A DNA stretch of 52,049 nt from NCBI GenBank assembly GCA_002410325.1, contig DHRK01000027.1:14090-66138 (forward strand), written 5' to 3'. The notes below the pieces were generated by a model. The model did no database searches, had not been told where the DNA came from, and saw nothing but the letters and a program-made list of their open reading frames with translations. Shown piece after piece: positions 9,901 to 18,128 of the stretch. Origin of the DNA: Syntrophomonas sp. UBA5314 (lineage in GTDB: Bacteria; Bacillota; Syntrophomonadia; Syntrophomonadales; Syntrophomonadaceae). A program made the position numbers and the translations under genes. Each line of letters begins with the position of its first letter. The stretch's first letter is position 1.

Positions 9901-10613
9901 TCATATGCAATCGCGACGACATCATGACCTACTTAATTCAAAAGGGGTTGGAGAAAAAACAGGCTTTCAAGATCATGGAGCAGGTGCGCAAAGGCAAAGG
10001 GCTCTCCAGCGGCGAAATAGAGAGTATGGAAGCCTGTTCGGTGCCTTCCTGGTATATTGATTCCTGCCAGAAAATCAAGTATATGTTTCCCAAAGCGCAC
10101 GCCGTGGCTTATGTAATAAACTCTTTCCGGATCGCCTACTTCAAGGTTTATCACCCGCTGGCCTTTTATGCCAGTTTCTTTAGCGTACGGGCCGAGGATT
10201 TCGAAGCTGAAACCGTGTTAAAGGGTCATGAAGCGATACGGCAGCGGATCAAAGAGATCGACAAGATGGGCAATGAAGCCCCTCAAAAGGAACGCAAACT
10301 CTTACCCATTCTGGAAGTGGCGGCCGAGATGTGTGCCCGGGGATTTCACTTTTATCCGGTTGACATCTATCAGTCCCAAGCGGCTAAGTACCTGGTAAAG
10401 GATCAGGGGCTGCTCCTCCCGTTTTCAGCCCTGCCCAATATAGGCCGTTCGGCCGCCGAAGGAGTTGAAAAGGCTCAGCAAGCGGGAGCTTTTATATCGG
10501 TGGAAGATTTTCAGCAAAGGACCCACCTGAATAAGACCAGTATGGATGTATTAAGGCAGCAGCGGTGCTTTGAAGGGCTGCCGGAAAGCAACCAAATTCA
10601 GCTGTTTGCTTAA
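6984..10613 (+). CDS. polC: DNA polymerase III PolC-type, exonuclease domain absent
   Basis: This is the replicative polymerase alpha subunit of Gram-positive type. Domains in order: an N-terminal region (1-205), an OB fold (about 210-310), a PHP domain starting at His314 (HAHTKMS, then ITDHG and YGVEAYLV), a zinc ribbon (Cys684, 687, 708, 711), the palm with the catalytic Asp737-x-Asp739 (KIPDIDLNFSGEYQ), fingers, and the PolC C-terminus (LPESNQIQLF). The usual 3'-5' exonuclease insert should begin near residue 380. Here YLVEED runs straight into RPYHIVLLARN, and no DxETTG motif exists anywhere. This explains the length of 1,209, against about 1,430 for typical PolC. The start is TTG with AAGGGGAG upstream. 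Proofreading must come from elsewhere if it exists. Confidence 0.97.
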   Translation: MSQDFYAFLTRWGIDPVDDAWRGTRLFKVEVSPRQVLWRFHIQYQESPISKSLLDQTSEVLSHQLEYLQNLELLIHPSTVEPILSRILEKHNAQLNSLLPAGIAPRQLRWTIEDRRLDLHAADFDTYQQLMEGQVCNLLSSWLWDNYRLRVVVRVRPLEAVVQENGGPVYISRQEAIALLPGYSSGPAKKKGNGYKRGQAVLTSGPVTPFKELEDGLRTVLVEGEVWDKKVTLRRDGRLLVLYYLTDGQDSLIIKAFYDQAKEDQIESGDYIRACGNVNYDPNLHEIAMLLDAWNKQYRTVRDDLEPVKRVELHAHTKMSSMDALCEVQELVKKAAGWGHQALAITDHGCTQAFPDAYKAARTHKIKLLYGVEAYLVEEDKRERPYHIVLLARNVTGLQNMYRLVSASYLSHYYRFPKIPRALLQEYREGLLVGSACEAGELFQALLKGADEAEVEKIASFYDYLEIQPLANNEFLLREGRLGSRRDLEGLVIKIVSLGKKLGKPVVATGDVHFLEPEHEVFRRIIQAGQGYEDAQAQAPLYFKTTAEMMEEFSFLGEDDKKAVVVDNTCLIADLIEDIKPVPDGFYPPQIDRAEEEISSLAWDRVAQLYGSNLPELIEARVCKELDSIIRHGFSVLYLIAQKLVKKSNDDGYLVGSRGSVGSSLIAYLTGITEVNPLPPHYICPQCKWTAFAEDGRDCGADLPDASCPQCGKVVAKEGFDIPFETFLGFEGDKIPDIDLNFSGEYQSRAHQYVEELFGKENVFRAGTISTIAERTAYGFVVRYAEDKNMQLKNSEINRLVRGIAGVRRTTGQHPGGLIVVPRDHNIHEFTPLQHPAENKDSGIITTHFEYHAIGDQLVKLDILGHDDPTVIKALEDLTGIKAAGISLSEPQTMQLFSSVEPLGLTPEEAGSAVGTIGVPEFGTRFVRQILESTRPTTFSELVRICGLSHGTDVWLNNAQSLIEREIAPLNQVICNRDDIMTYLIQKGLEKKQAFKIMEQVRKGKGLSSGEIESMEACSVPSWYIDSCQKIKYMFPKAHAVAYVINSFRIAYFKVYHPLAFYASFFSVRAEDFEAETVLKGHEAIRQRIKEIDKMGNEAPQKERKLLPILEVAAEMCARGFHFYPVDIYQSQAAKYLVKDQGLLLPFSALPNIGRSAAEGVEKAQQAGAFISVEDFQQRTHLNKTSMDVLRQQRCFEGLPESNQIQLFA

Positions 10614-10635
10614 ACAAGGGGAATCAGGGAGTGAC

Positions 10636-10665
10636 TTGAATAAACTGAGTTATTTGTGTTATACT
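10636..10665 (+). promoter_or_regulatory. sigma-A-type promoter for the rimP-nusA-infB operon
   Basis: TTGAAT at 10636-10641 and TATACT at 10660-10665 are separated by 18 bases, a good match to the housekeeping consensus. It lies in the 172-base gap after polC and would give a leader of about 120 nt. Confidence 0.6.
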
Positions 10666-10679
10666 CTTAAATGAGCTTA

Positions 10680-10738
10680 CGAATCAGTAGTGCACGGACA
10701 CAAAGTGGGTAAAAACCCACTTTTTCTATTGTGATTCG
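10680..10738 (+). promoter_or_regulatory. rimP leader: nested hairpins, possible attenuator
   Basis: An inner 9-bp stem, AAAGTGGGT (10702-10710) with ACCCACTTT (10715-10723), is followed by a T-rich run, as in an intrinsic terminator. It is enclosed by an outer stem, CGAATCA (10680-10686) with TGATTCG (10732-10738). A third short stem, GTCAGG (10741-10746) with CCTGAC (10769-10774), lies just before the rimP ribosome site. The arrangement suggests transcriptional attenuation of the nusA-infB operon. Confidence 0.55.
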
Positions 10739-10791
10739 GGGTCAGGAATTTTAGTAGAGTATTAGAGACCTGACATCAAGGAGGTATGGTT

Positions 10792-11247
10792 TTGGCGGCA
10801 TCTCGTTTGGAGAATATAGCTTCCGAAATCGAAACCAAATTGGCAGAGAGCGGCATGGAACTGGTCGACACTCAGTACCGGAAGGAAAACCAGGAACAGG
10901 TCCTGCGCTTTTTTATCGACCGGGATGGCGGGGTTACCCTGGATGATTGCAGTGAAGCAACCCGCCGCTTAAAAGATTTAATCGACAGCCAGGATATATA
11001 CTATGATCACCTGGAAGTATCATCACCGGGAATGGACCGATTGATTAAGACTGACCGGGATTTGCAGCGCTTTGCGGGCTATAGGGTTAAAATAAAAACC
11101 ATTAAAGCTTATGCCGGTCCCCGCACCGTCATCGCCTTCTTAAGAGGGTTTTCCGACGAGGAGTTGACGGTGGAGGCTGAAAATGGTGAAATCTTAAGTA
11201 TTCCCCGGAATATGATATCGATGATTCGCCTGCAACCAGAATTTTAA
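10792..11247 (+). CDS. rimP: ribosome maturation factor RimP
   Basis: This protein is needed for maturation of the 30S subunit and is almost always found just before nusA. The N-terminal alpha/beta domain contains GMELVDTQYRKE and the conserved DGGVTLDDCSEATRRL, then LEVSSPGMDRLI. The C-terminal SH3-like barrel follows. I place the start at TTG 10792, seven bases after AAGGAGG (10778-10784). The ATG at 10786 is only one base from the SD and would be a poor start. It gives 151 residues, the normal size. Confidence 0.95.
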   Translation: MAASRLENIASEIETKLAESGMELVDTQYRKENQEQVLRFFIDRDGGVTLDDCSEATRRLKDLIDSQDIYYDHLEVSSPGMDRLIKTDRDLQRFAGYRVKIKTIKAYAGPRTVIAFLRGFSDEELTVEAENGEILSIPRNMISMIRLQPEF

Positions 11248-11263
11248 GAGGGGGATTTGAACA

Positions 11264-12358
11264 ATGTCTAATGAATTGGTACAGGCATTGCATGAAATAG
11301 AAAAAGAGCGGGGCATTCCCAAACATGCCCTGATTGAAGCGATCAAGTCGGCTTTGAACACCGCCTATAAAAAGAACTTTGGCATGGCGCAGAATGTCAG
11401 CGTGGAGTTCAATGAGATTACCGGGGAAGTGAAAGTCTTCTCCCAAAAGCGGGTTAGCGATGAGGTCAAGGACCAGCGCAGTGAGATAGCCCTGGAGGAA
11501 GCCCAGGAGTTCTATCCCGACTGCAAGGTTGACGACATGGTTTATGTGGAAGCTACCCCGGCCAATTTCGGGCGCATCGCCGCCCAGACCGCCAAACAGG
11601 TAGTTATTCAAAAACTGCGCGAAGCGGAACGAAGCCTGATTTACGAGGAGTTTCTGGAGCGTGAAGGAGAGATTGTCACCGGCGTTGTTCAGCGGGTTGA
11701 AGCCCGTTCAGTTTACCTGGGCCTGGGGCGAACCGAAGGAATAATGCTTCCTCAAGATCAGATCGGAACCGAAAGGTACGACGTTGGTCAAAGGCTTAAA
11801 GCCTATATCTATGAGGTAAAAAATACCCCCAAAGGGCCCAATATATTTATATCCCGTTCCCATCCGTACTTTTTACGGCGCTTGTTTGAGCTTGAGGTAC
11901 CGGAGATCTACGACGGGGTGTTAGAGATCAAATCGATTGCCCGGGAAGCCGGTGCCAGGTCCAAAATAGCCGTGTACTCGCTGGATGAAAAGATAGACCC
12001 GGTTGGTGCCTGTGTAGGTCCCCGGGGTCTGCGGGTGCAAAATATTGTATCGGAGCTTAACGGGGAAAAGATAGATATCATAAAATTTGACCGGGAGCCG
12101 GAGCGCTATATTGCCAATGCTCTCAGTCCTTCCAAAGTCATCAGCGTGCGGTTGAGCGAGGATGAAAAGGTGGCTCGGGTGGTGGTGCCTGATTACCAGC
12201 TTTCCCTGGCTATAGGCAAAGAGGGTCAGAATGCCAGGTTGGCAGCTAAACTGACCGGTTGGAAAGTGGATATAAAAAGTGAAAGTCAGGTATCCGGCTA
12301 CCTGGATGATTTTGAGGATGTTGAGGAACTGGAGCAGTTAGATGGCGAAGATGCGTAA
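11264..12358 (+). CDS. nusA: transcription termination/antitermination factor NusA
   Basis: NusA binds RNA polymerase and nascent RNA and controls pausing, termination and antitermination. The N-terminal RNAP-binding domain covers about residues 1-125, the S1 domain 130-200 (GEIVTGVVQRVEARSVYLGLG), and the KH domains 200-345 (DPVGACVGPRGLRVQNIVSEL and SLAIGKEGQNARLAAKLTGWKVDI). At 364 residues it lacks the C-terminal acidic repeats of E. coli NusA, as is normal for Firmicutes. It overlaps ylxR by 17 bases. Confidence 0.98.
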   Translation: MSNELVQALHEIEKERGIPKHALIEAIKSALNTAYKKNFGMAQNVSVEFNEITGEVKVFSQKRVSDEVKDQRSEIALEEAQEFYPDCKVDDMVYVEATPANFGRIAAQTAKQVVIQKLREAERSLIYEEFLEREGEIVTGVVQRVEARSVYLGLGRTEGIMLPQDQIGTERYDVGQRLKAYIYEVKNTPKGPNIFISRSHPYFLRRLFELEVPEIYDGVLEIKSIAREAGARSKIAVYSLDEKIDPVGACVGPRGLRVQNIVSELNGEKIDIIKFDREPERYIANALSPSKVISVRLSEDEKVARVVVPDYQLSLAIGKEGQNARLAAKLTGWKVDIKSESQVSGYLDDFEDVEELEQLDGEDA

Positions 12359-12635
12359 ACTGCCGCAGCGTATGTGTGTAGGCTGCCGGCAGATGAAAAA
12401 TAAAAAAGAACTGGTTCGTATCGTAAGGACTCCCGAGGGCGGTATAGAGATAGATCGCACCGGGAAACGGGCCGGACGCGGGGCTTATATATGCCCCGAT
12501 CAGGAATGCCTGGACCAAGCAGTCAAAGGGAAGCGTCTGCAGAAGGCTCTTGAGAAAGAAATTCCCGTCGAGGTTCTCGACAGGGTCAGGCAGGAGGTAA
12601 GTAAACTACCACCTGAGCAAAATGGCGTGTACTAG
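12342..12635 (+). CDS. ylxR: YlxR/RnpM family RNA-binding protein
   Basis: This small basic protein of 97 residues has the family signature QRMCVGCRQMKNKKELVRIVR and the later motif GRGAYICPDQECLDQA, with a Cys pair in each. It is encoded between nusA and ylxQ, as across Bacillota. Family members bind RNA and have been reported to modulate RNase P. GGAG lies seven bases before the ATG, inside the end of nusA. Confidence 0.95.
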   Translation: MAKMRKLPQRMCVGCRQMKNKKELVRIVRTPEGGIEIDRTGKRAGRGAYICPDQECLDQAVKGKRLQKALEKEIPVEVLDRVRQEVSKLPPEQNGVY

Positions 12636-12712
12636 CTTGGTTACTCTATCCTGATAAATCGAGCAAATGATATTCAGTCTAAAACGGTCTTTAGGGCGGG
12701 GGATGTGAGGCA

Positions 12713-13054
12713 ATGAAAAAAGTATACGGCCTGCTGGGTATGGCCGCCCGTGCGGGCAAGATATCCTCCGGGACTATGGCGGCTAAATCCAGTATGATAA
12801 GCAGGCGGGCCTGTTTATTAGTTATCAGCAACGATATTGCGCCGGCCAGCCGGGACTCGCTGATGTCAGCCTGCCAGAGGGCGAAAATCCCCTGGGTTGA
12901 AGTGGGGGACAAATATGAATTGGGAAATGCGGTAGGCAAAGCCTATCGAGTCGCGTTGACAGTAAATGACGAAGGAATTGCGGGAGCTCTTATAAAACGA
13001 ATAAAAGAGGCGGAAGCAGCAAAGAGCATGGGGGTGGATGAATGGCGAAAATAA
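12713..13054 (+). CDS. ylxQ: YlxQ, L7Ae-family ribosomal/RNA-binding protein
   Basis: This 113-residue member of the L7Ae/L30e/S12e fold begins with the recognisable LLGMAARAGKISSGT and contains LLVISNDIAPAS followed by VPWVEVGDKYELGNAVGK. Such proteins bind kink-turn RNA. It sits in the conserved nusA-ylxR-ylxQ-infB order and overlaps infB by 13 bases. The 77 bases before it hold only the ribosome-site region (GGCGGGGGATGTGAGG), with nothing else recognised. Confidence 0.93.
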   Translation: MKKVYGLLGMAARAGKISSGTMAAKSSMISRRACLLVISNDIAPASRDSLMSACQRAKIPWVEVGDKYELGNAVGKAYRVALTVNDEGIAGALIKRIKEAEAAKSMGVDEWRK

Positions 13055-15864
13055 GAGTGCACGAGTTAGCTAAAGAATTGGGATTACCCAGTAAGGAAAT
13101 GGTAGACGTTCTCCAGGGACTGGGACTGGATATTAAAAACCATATGAGTACTATGGAGGATTCACAGGCCGTCTGGGTTAAGAAACGTTTGGGTAAACCG
13201 GAAGCCGGCAGCCCCAAACCGCCCGCAGCAAGATCTGAAGCTGCTCCTGCTCCGGCCAAACCAACGGAGCGTCCTCCTTCAACGCCTGAGCCAGGCCGGG
13301 GAGCGGTTCGCGCCCCGGAAAGCAGGCCCAAACCGGCGCCCGGACAGGAAGCGCGTACTTCTCCTGCGCCGCGACCGGGGACGGATAGAAATGCCGCTGT
13401 AAACCGGCCCCAGGGAAACCAAAACCGGCCCAATCAGGCTCGCCCGGCTGCCCAGCAGCCCTATAGACCGGATCAGAATAGGCCCGGGCAGGGTGGAGCA
13501 CGACCGGAACACAACCGGCCGCCCGGAAACCAGCAGGGCAGAACCGGATATCAACCAAGACCGGATCAGGGCCGGCCGGCTGGTGGACAGCCTGGCAGGC
13601 CTTATGGGGAAGGGCGCCCGCCGGGCGCGCCGGGAAGAGACAACCGCCCCCCCCAATCGGGACCCCGGCCTTATGATCAGAATCGCGGCGGCCAGGCGCC
13701 AGGCCGACCCGGAGAACAGGGTAGACCGCCTTATGGACAAGGCCGTCCCGCTCCACAGGGACAGCAAGGCCGTCCTGCTCCACAAGGACAGCAAGGCCGT
13801 CCTGCTCCGCAGGGACAGCAAGGCCGTCCTGCTCCGCAGGGACAGCAAGGCCGTCCGGGAGCGGGGAGACCCGGGGGCGGTCCTGCCTCGGCCCGGCCCG
13901 GTCAATCTCAGCAGCGTCCACCTTTTTCACGGCCGGGAGGCCCTACCCCCGGGCCTATCGGCCAGCCGCTTGGAAAAGGAGGCCCTGCCAAAAAGACCGC
14001 TGGCAAACCCGGACAGGGACCCAACCGGGGCCCCAAGCAAGAAAATTCCCGGGACTATTCCCGTCCCGTAAGAAAATCCAGACATAAAAAACGCCGTGAA
14101 GAGGTTGTGGTTCAACCGCCTCAGCTTATTGAAATTGAAGATACCATCACGGTTCGCGAATTGGCCGAAAAGCTCACTCGCAGTCCGGCGGATATTTTGA
14201 AGAAGCTGATGGAACTGGGGATAATGGCCTCCATAAATCAGATCATAGATTTTGAAACCGCCGAAATCGTGTGCAGTCTTTACGAAACCAAGGTCAGGCG
14301 CGTCTTGTCGGCCGAACAGAAGCTGTTGGAAGAGATTATCGATGATGAGGAAAGCCTGCAAAACCGGCCGCCCGTGGTAACGGTCATGGGCCACGTGGAC
14401 CATGGTAAAACCTCATTGCTGGATAGAATTCGCCAGGCCAATGTAGTATCCGGTGAAGCTGGAGGAATCACCCAGCACATTGGAGCCTACCAGGTAAATA
14501 TTCACGACAACCGGATTACCTTTATCGATACCCCGGGCCACGAGGCTTTCACCGCCATGAGGGCCAGGGGGGCGAATCTTACCGATATAGTGGTTCTGGT
14601 AGTGGCAGCCGATGATGGGGTTATGCCTCAAACTATTGAGGCGATCAACCATATTCGCGCAGCCAAAGTTCCTTTTCTGGTAGCAGTCAACAAAATCGAC
14701 AAACCGGAAGCCAACCCTGAAAGGGTTATGCGCCAGCTTACCGAGCACGGCATACTCGCCGAGGAATGGGGCGGAGACATTATATTCGTCCCGGTTTCGG
14801 CCAAATCGGGCGAGGGCATTGAAACCCTCCTGGAAATGATCCTCTTACTGGCCGAAATGAATGACATCAAGGCCAATCCTGACCGCCCTGCGGAAGGGGT
14901 GGTCATCGAAGGAGAGCTGGACAAGGGTCGGGGGGCTATATCAACCGTTCTGGTCCAGAAAGGGACTTTGAAGATTGGAGACTACCTGCTGGCCGACGTA
15001 AGCTGGTGCAAAGTAAGGGCCATGACCGACTACCGGGGACGCCGGGTTGACAAGGCCCTGCCCTCGATGCCAGTTGAAATAACCGGTTGGAGCGGAGTAC
15101 CCGAAGCGGGCAGCAAAGTGCAGGCTTGCGACGAAAAAACGGCCAAAGCCGTAACCACCATGAGGGCCAACGAGAAGAAGATCGAGGAGCAAAAGCAGAA
15201 CAGCCGCATATCCCTGGACGATTTCTTCCGTCAAATGAAGGAAGCCGACGCCAAGGATTTGAATCTGATTATTAAGGGAGATGTACAGGGATCGATCGAA
15301 GCCCTGGTTCAGTCCCTGGTCCGTTTGAGCACCGACGAGGTGAAGGTGAATGTAATCCACTCGGCGGTGGGTGCGGTGACGGAAACCGACGTGATGCTGG
15401 CCTCGGCTTCCAACGCCATCATCATCGGATTTAATGTCAGACCGGACAGCAAAGCCCGGAAATATGCCGAAGACGAGAACATTGACGTGCGCCTCTACCG
15501 GGTTATCTATGAAGCGATTGACGATGTCAAGAAAGCCATGGTCGGATTGCTGGATCCCGAATACAAAGAAAAATACCTGGGTCGGGCTGAAGTGCGCCAG
15601 GTCTTTAGGGTTCCCAATATAGGGGCAGTGGGCGGTTGTTATGTGTTGGACGGCAAAATCCAGCGCAATGCCAATGTGCGCATCCTGAGGGATGGAGTCA
15701 TCGTATTTGAAGGCAAACTGGCTTCTTTAAGGCGCTTCAAGGATGACGTCAAAGAAGTTGTAGAAAACTATGAATGTGGAATGGGTATAAACAACTTCAA
15801 TGATATTAAAGAAGGCGACGTTATCGAAGCGTTTACCATGGAAGAAGTACCTCGACATCTATAG
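13042..15864 (+). CDS. infB: translation initiation factor IF-2 with long disordered N-terminal region
   Basis: This GTPase brings initiator tRNA to the 30S subunit. Residues 1-50 form the IF2_N helical domain. Residues 51-345 are low-complexity sequence rich in Pro, Gly, Arg, Gln and Asn, ending in a basic KSRHKKRRE stretch. A second IF2_N-like domain follows (TVRELAEKLTRSPADILKKLMELG), then the G domain with G1 GHVDHGKT at 450, G3 DTPGHEAF and G4 NKID, then domains II-IV. Length 940 is long because of the linker, which includes four tandem copies of GRPAPQGQQ. Translation is probably coupled to ylxQ. Confidence 0.98.
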   Translation: MAKIRVHELAKELGLPSKEMVDVLQGLGLDIKNHMSTMEDSQAVWVKKRLGKPEAGSPKPPAARSEAAPAPAKPTERPPSTPEPGRGAVRAPESRPKPAPGQEARTSPAPRPGTDRNAAVNRPQGNQNRPNQARPAAQQPYRPDQNRPGQGGARPEHNRPPGNQQGRTGYQPRPDQGRPAGGQPGRPYGEGRPPGAPGRDNRPPQSGPRPYDQNRGGQAPGRPGEQGRPPYGQGRPAPQGQQGRPAPQGQQGRPAPQGQQGRPAPQGQQGRPGAGRPGGGPASARPGQSQQRPPFSRPGGPTPGPIGQPLGKGGPAKKTAGKPGQGPNRGPKQENSRDYSRPVRKSRHKKRREEVVVQPPQLIEIEDTITVRELAEKLTRSPADILKKLMELGIMASINQIIDFETAEIVCSLYETKVRRVLSAEQKLLEEIIDDEESLQNRPPVVTVMGHVDHGKTSLLDRIRQANVVSGEAGGITQHIGAYQVNIHDNRITFIDTPGHEAFTAMRARGANLTDIVVLVVAADDGVMPQTIEAINHIRAAKVPFLVAVNKIDKPEANPERVMRQLTEHGILAEEWGGDIIFVPVSAKSGEGIETLLEMILLLAEMNDIKANPDRPAEGVVIEGELDKGRGAISTVLVQKGTLKIGDYLLADVSWCKVRAMTDYRGRRVDKALPSMPVEITGWSGVPEAGSKVQACDEKTAKAVTTMRANEKKIEEQKQNSRISLDDFFRQMKEADAKDLNLIIKGDVQGSIEALVQSLVRLSTDEVKVNVIHSAVGAVTETDVMLASASNAIIIGFNVRPDSKARKYAEDENIDVRLYRVIYEAIDDVKKAMVGLLDPEYKEKYLGRAEVRQVFRVPNIGAVGGCYVLDGKIQRNANVRILRDGVIVFEGKLASLRRFKDDVKEVVENYECGMGINNFNDIKEGDVIEAFTMEEVPRHL
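13741..13848 (+). repeat. four 27-bp tandem repeats inside infB
   Basis: There are four consecutive 27-base units starting with GGCCGTCC, each encoding GRPAPQGQQ. The last two units are identical and the first two differ at a few third-position sites. They extend a Gly/Pro/Gln-rich linker. The surrounding sequence has the same amino-acid bias without strict periodicity. Confidence 0.95.
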
Positions 15865-15896
15865 ACTAAAATGACAGTTGAAATGGGGGATGGCGA

Positions 15897-16271
15897 ATGA
15901 ATAAGCGCCGTCAGGATAGAATGGCAGTTGAAATCAAGCGAAGTATATCCAGGATTCTGCAGGAAGATATCAAGGACCCCCGTATTGACTTTAGCACCGT
16001 ATCTATCACCCGGGTTGATGTTTCCAACGATCTGGGCCATGCTCGGGTCAACTTCAGCATTTTGGCTGAGGAGCAGCGCCAGGAAGAGATTATGCGGGCT
16101 TTGCAAAAGGCCAAAGGCCATATTCGCAGTGAATTGGCCAGGGAGTTTGCAGTGCGGCATTTTCCGGAACTGGAGTTCCGCCTGGACAAATCGATTGAGC
16201 ACGGTATACGCATTTCCACACTGCTTCAGGAACTGAGTGACAACAAGAGCGAGAAGGGAAATGATGAATAG
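15897..16271 (+). CDS. rbfA: 30S ribosome-binding factor RbfA
   Basis: This is a cold-shock-type 30S assembly factor of 124 residues with a KH-like fold. Visible family features are RISRILQEDIKDPR-like spacing at the N-terminus, VSITRVDVSNDLGHARV in the middle and the LARE...LEFRLDKSIEHGIRIS C-terminus. The ATG follows a GGGGGA ribosome site 32 bases after infB. Its last codons overlap nrnA. Confidence 0.96.
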   Translation: MNKRRQDRMAVEIKRSISRILQEDIKDPRIDFSTVSITRVDVSNDLGHARVNFSILAEEQRQEEIMRALQKAKGHIRSELAREFAVRHFPELEFRLDKSIEHGIRISTLLQELSDNKSEKGNDE

Positions 16272-17229
16272 CATCGGTGAAATTGCGCGAGAGCTTAATT
16301 CCCGAGACGACTGGCTTTTATTGGGGCATATGCTCCCCGATGGAGATTGTATAGGGTCTTTACTCGGCTTGGCCTTGGGTCTTGAGGAACTGGGCAAAAG
16401 AGTTCAAATATTACAGGCGGAACCCCTTCCCCATAATTATCTTTATCTCCAGGGAATTGAACTTTTCAAGCCTTTGGAGCAAATTTCTATGGACTTCTCC
16501 GGATTGATCTATCTGGACTGTTCCGACCTGGGGCGGGTACATGATACAGTGAGAGAATGGGCAGCCGGTTTGACGGTTCCTACCATCAATATTGATCATC
16601 ACCCGACCAACGATAGGTTTGCCCACTACAATTACGTCGACCCTCAGGCCGCCGCCACCGGCGAGATCATCACCGAGCTTTTACAGGCCTTAAACGTCGC
16701 CCTGAATCCGGGTATGGCCCAGGCTCTTTATGCCGCCCTGCTCATGGATACCGGGGGGTTTTTAAACGGCAGCACCACCAGCCGGACCATGCGTACGGCC
16801 GCTCTGCTTTTGGAAAAAGGGGTCGACGTCAACTCGGCCCGGATCAATCTTTTTGAATCGAAGAGCCGGGAAGAAATGTATCTTCTCCGCCTGGCCTTGC
16901 AGCGCCTGAACTTCAGCCCCGACGGACGCATAGCCTGTATGCTTTTGCCTTATGCGGAGCTTGTGAAAATTGGAGCCGTGGACCTCAATCCAGAGGGTTT
17001 AATCAACTATACACGTATGATTGAGGGTGTGGAAGTGGGGGTTCTGCTGCGCGAGATCAGCCCCGGCGTCATAAAGATCGGTTGGCGTTCCAAAGGCGGG
17101 GTAGACGTTGCCGCTCTGGCCCAAAAATTTGGCGGTGGCGGACACCGTCAAGCCGCCGGAGCGCGCTTGACGGGAACGCTTGACGAGGTGCAAAAGACGG
17201 TCTTTGACGCTATCGAGGAAGTGATGTAG
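16261..17229 (+). CDS. nrnA: DHH-family nanoRNase/pAp phosphatase
   Basis: This bifunctional oligoribonuclease also dephosphorylates pAp. DHH-domain motifs seen are GHMLPDGDCIGS, LDCSDLGR, IDHHPTND and LLMDTGGF. The DHHA1 substrate-binding domain ends with GGGGHRQAAGA. The start is ATG 16261 or 16264, just after AGAAGGG. An in-frame ATG at 16237 lacks a ribosome site and would add eight unlikely residues. It overlaps the end of rbfA, a standard neighbour in Firmicutes. Confidence 0.94.
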   Translation: MMNSIGEIARELNSRDDWLLLGHMLPDGDCIGSLLGLALGLEELGKRVQILQAEPLPHNYLYLQGIELFKPLEQISMDFSGLIYLDCSDLGRVHDTVREWAAGLTVPTINIDHHPTNDRFAHYNYVDPQAAATGEIITELLQALNVALNPGMAQALYAALLMDTGGFLNGSTTSRTMRTAALLLEKGVDVNSARINLFESKSREEMYLLRLALQRLNFSPDGRIACMLLPYAELVKIGAVDLNPEGLINYTRMIEGVEVGVLLREISPGVIKIGWRSKGGVDVAALAQKFGGGGHRQAAGARLTGTLDEVQKTVFDAIEEVM

Positions 17230-17232
17230 AGC

Positions 17233-18120
17233 TTGGACGGCTTTCTGAATATCAATAAACCGCCCGGCTTGACTTCTTTTGATGTAATACGGGTAATTAG
17301 GAAACGCCTACCCCGGAAACACAAGATCGGACATCTGGGGACCCTGGATCCCATGGCTACTGGTGTTTTACCCGTGGCCCTGGGACAGGCCAACAAGTTC
17401 CTGCAATATATAGACGATCAGCGCAAGGAATACCAGGCGACTTTTTTCCTGGGAGCCACATCGGACACCCAGGATATCTGGGGTAAGGTCGAGAGCAGCG
17501 GCTGCAGCAGCTTTGCCCCTCTACAGCTCGAAGAAGTGCTGCAATCCTTCCTGGGAGTAAGCATGCAGGTTCCGCCCATGTATTCAGCGGTACACCACCA
17601 GGGTCAAAGGCTTTATGAGCTGGCCAGACAGGGAATGGTAGTGGACCGCGCCGCCCGGGAAATTAAAATAGACCGTTTGGAGCTCTTGAAAGTGGATAAT
17701 TCTACACCCTGGCCCCAAATAACCATTAAAGTCTTGTGCTCCCGGGGCACTTACATAAGAACCCTCGGCCATGATATTGGTGAAAAACTAGGTACTGGCG
17801 CAGTATTAAACGGCCTGGTACGACTTCGCTCAGGACCATTTGACATAACCCAAGCGGTTTCGTTAGATCTGTTGGAAAACCAGGATCTGGGCCCCTATCT
17901 GCTTCCGCCCGATTTTCCGCTGGGCAGTTTACCGGAAGTCGTCATTCCGGAGCAGGCCCAGTCCTCATGGAGGAACGGCCGGGCCATAGAGTTGGGGGAA
18001 ATTCCCTTAACCGGCCGGGTGAGAGTCTACTCTGCAGGCCTTCGCTTTTTGGGGATGGCCGAGCTTAAAAATTCGTCCGGGGCCTGGCTCCACCCTTTAA
18101 GATTATTAATCTGGGAGTGA
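17233..18120 (+). CDS. truB: tRNA pseudouridine-55 synthase
   Basis: TruB isomerises U55 in the T loop of tRNA. The N-terminal NINKPPGLTSFDV and the catalytic GHLGTLDPMATGVLPV are intact, with the nucleophile at Asp39. PMYSAVHHQGQRLYELAR and CSRGTYIRTLGHDIG follow, then a PUA-like C-terminus. The start is TTG at 17233, four bases after the nrnA stop. Length 295 is normal. Confidence 0.97.
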   Translation: MDGFLNINKPPGLTSFDVIRVIRKRLPRKHKIGHLGTLDPMATGVLPVALGQANKFLQYIDDQRKEYQATFFLGATSDTQDIWGKVESSGCSSFAPLQLEEVLQSFLGVSMQVPPMYSAVHHQGQRLYELARQGMVVDRAAREIKIDRLELLKVDNSTPWPQITIKVLCSRGTYIRTLGHDIGEKLGTGAVLNGLVRLRSGPFDITQAVSLDLLENQDLGPYLLPPDFPLGSLPEVVIPEQAQSSWRNGRAIELGEIPLTGRVRVYSAGLRFLGMAELKNSSGAWLHPLRLLIWE

Positions 18121-18128
18121 TACCGCCG

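Noticed and set aside
13741..13848. Regular 27-bp repeats as a CRISPR array
   Set aside because: No spacers; the units are contiguous, in frame and encode GRPAPQGQQ within infB.
13178..13930. Long open frames on the - strand (and other + frame) inside infB
   Set aside because: They are shadows of the GC-rich, repetitive IF-2 linker; composition is proline/arginine-biased and there is no ribosome site or family motif.
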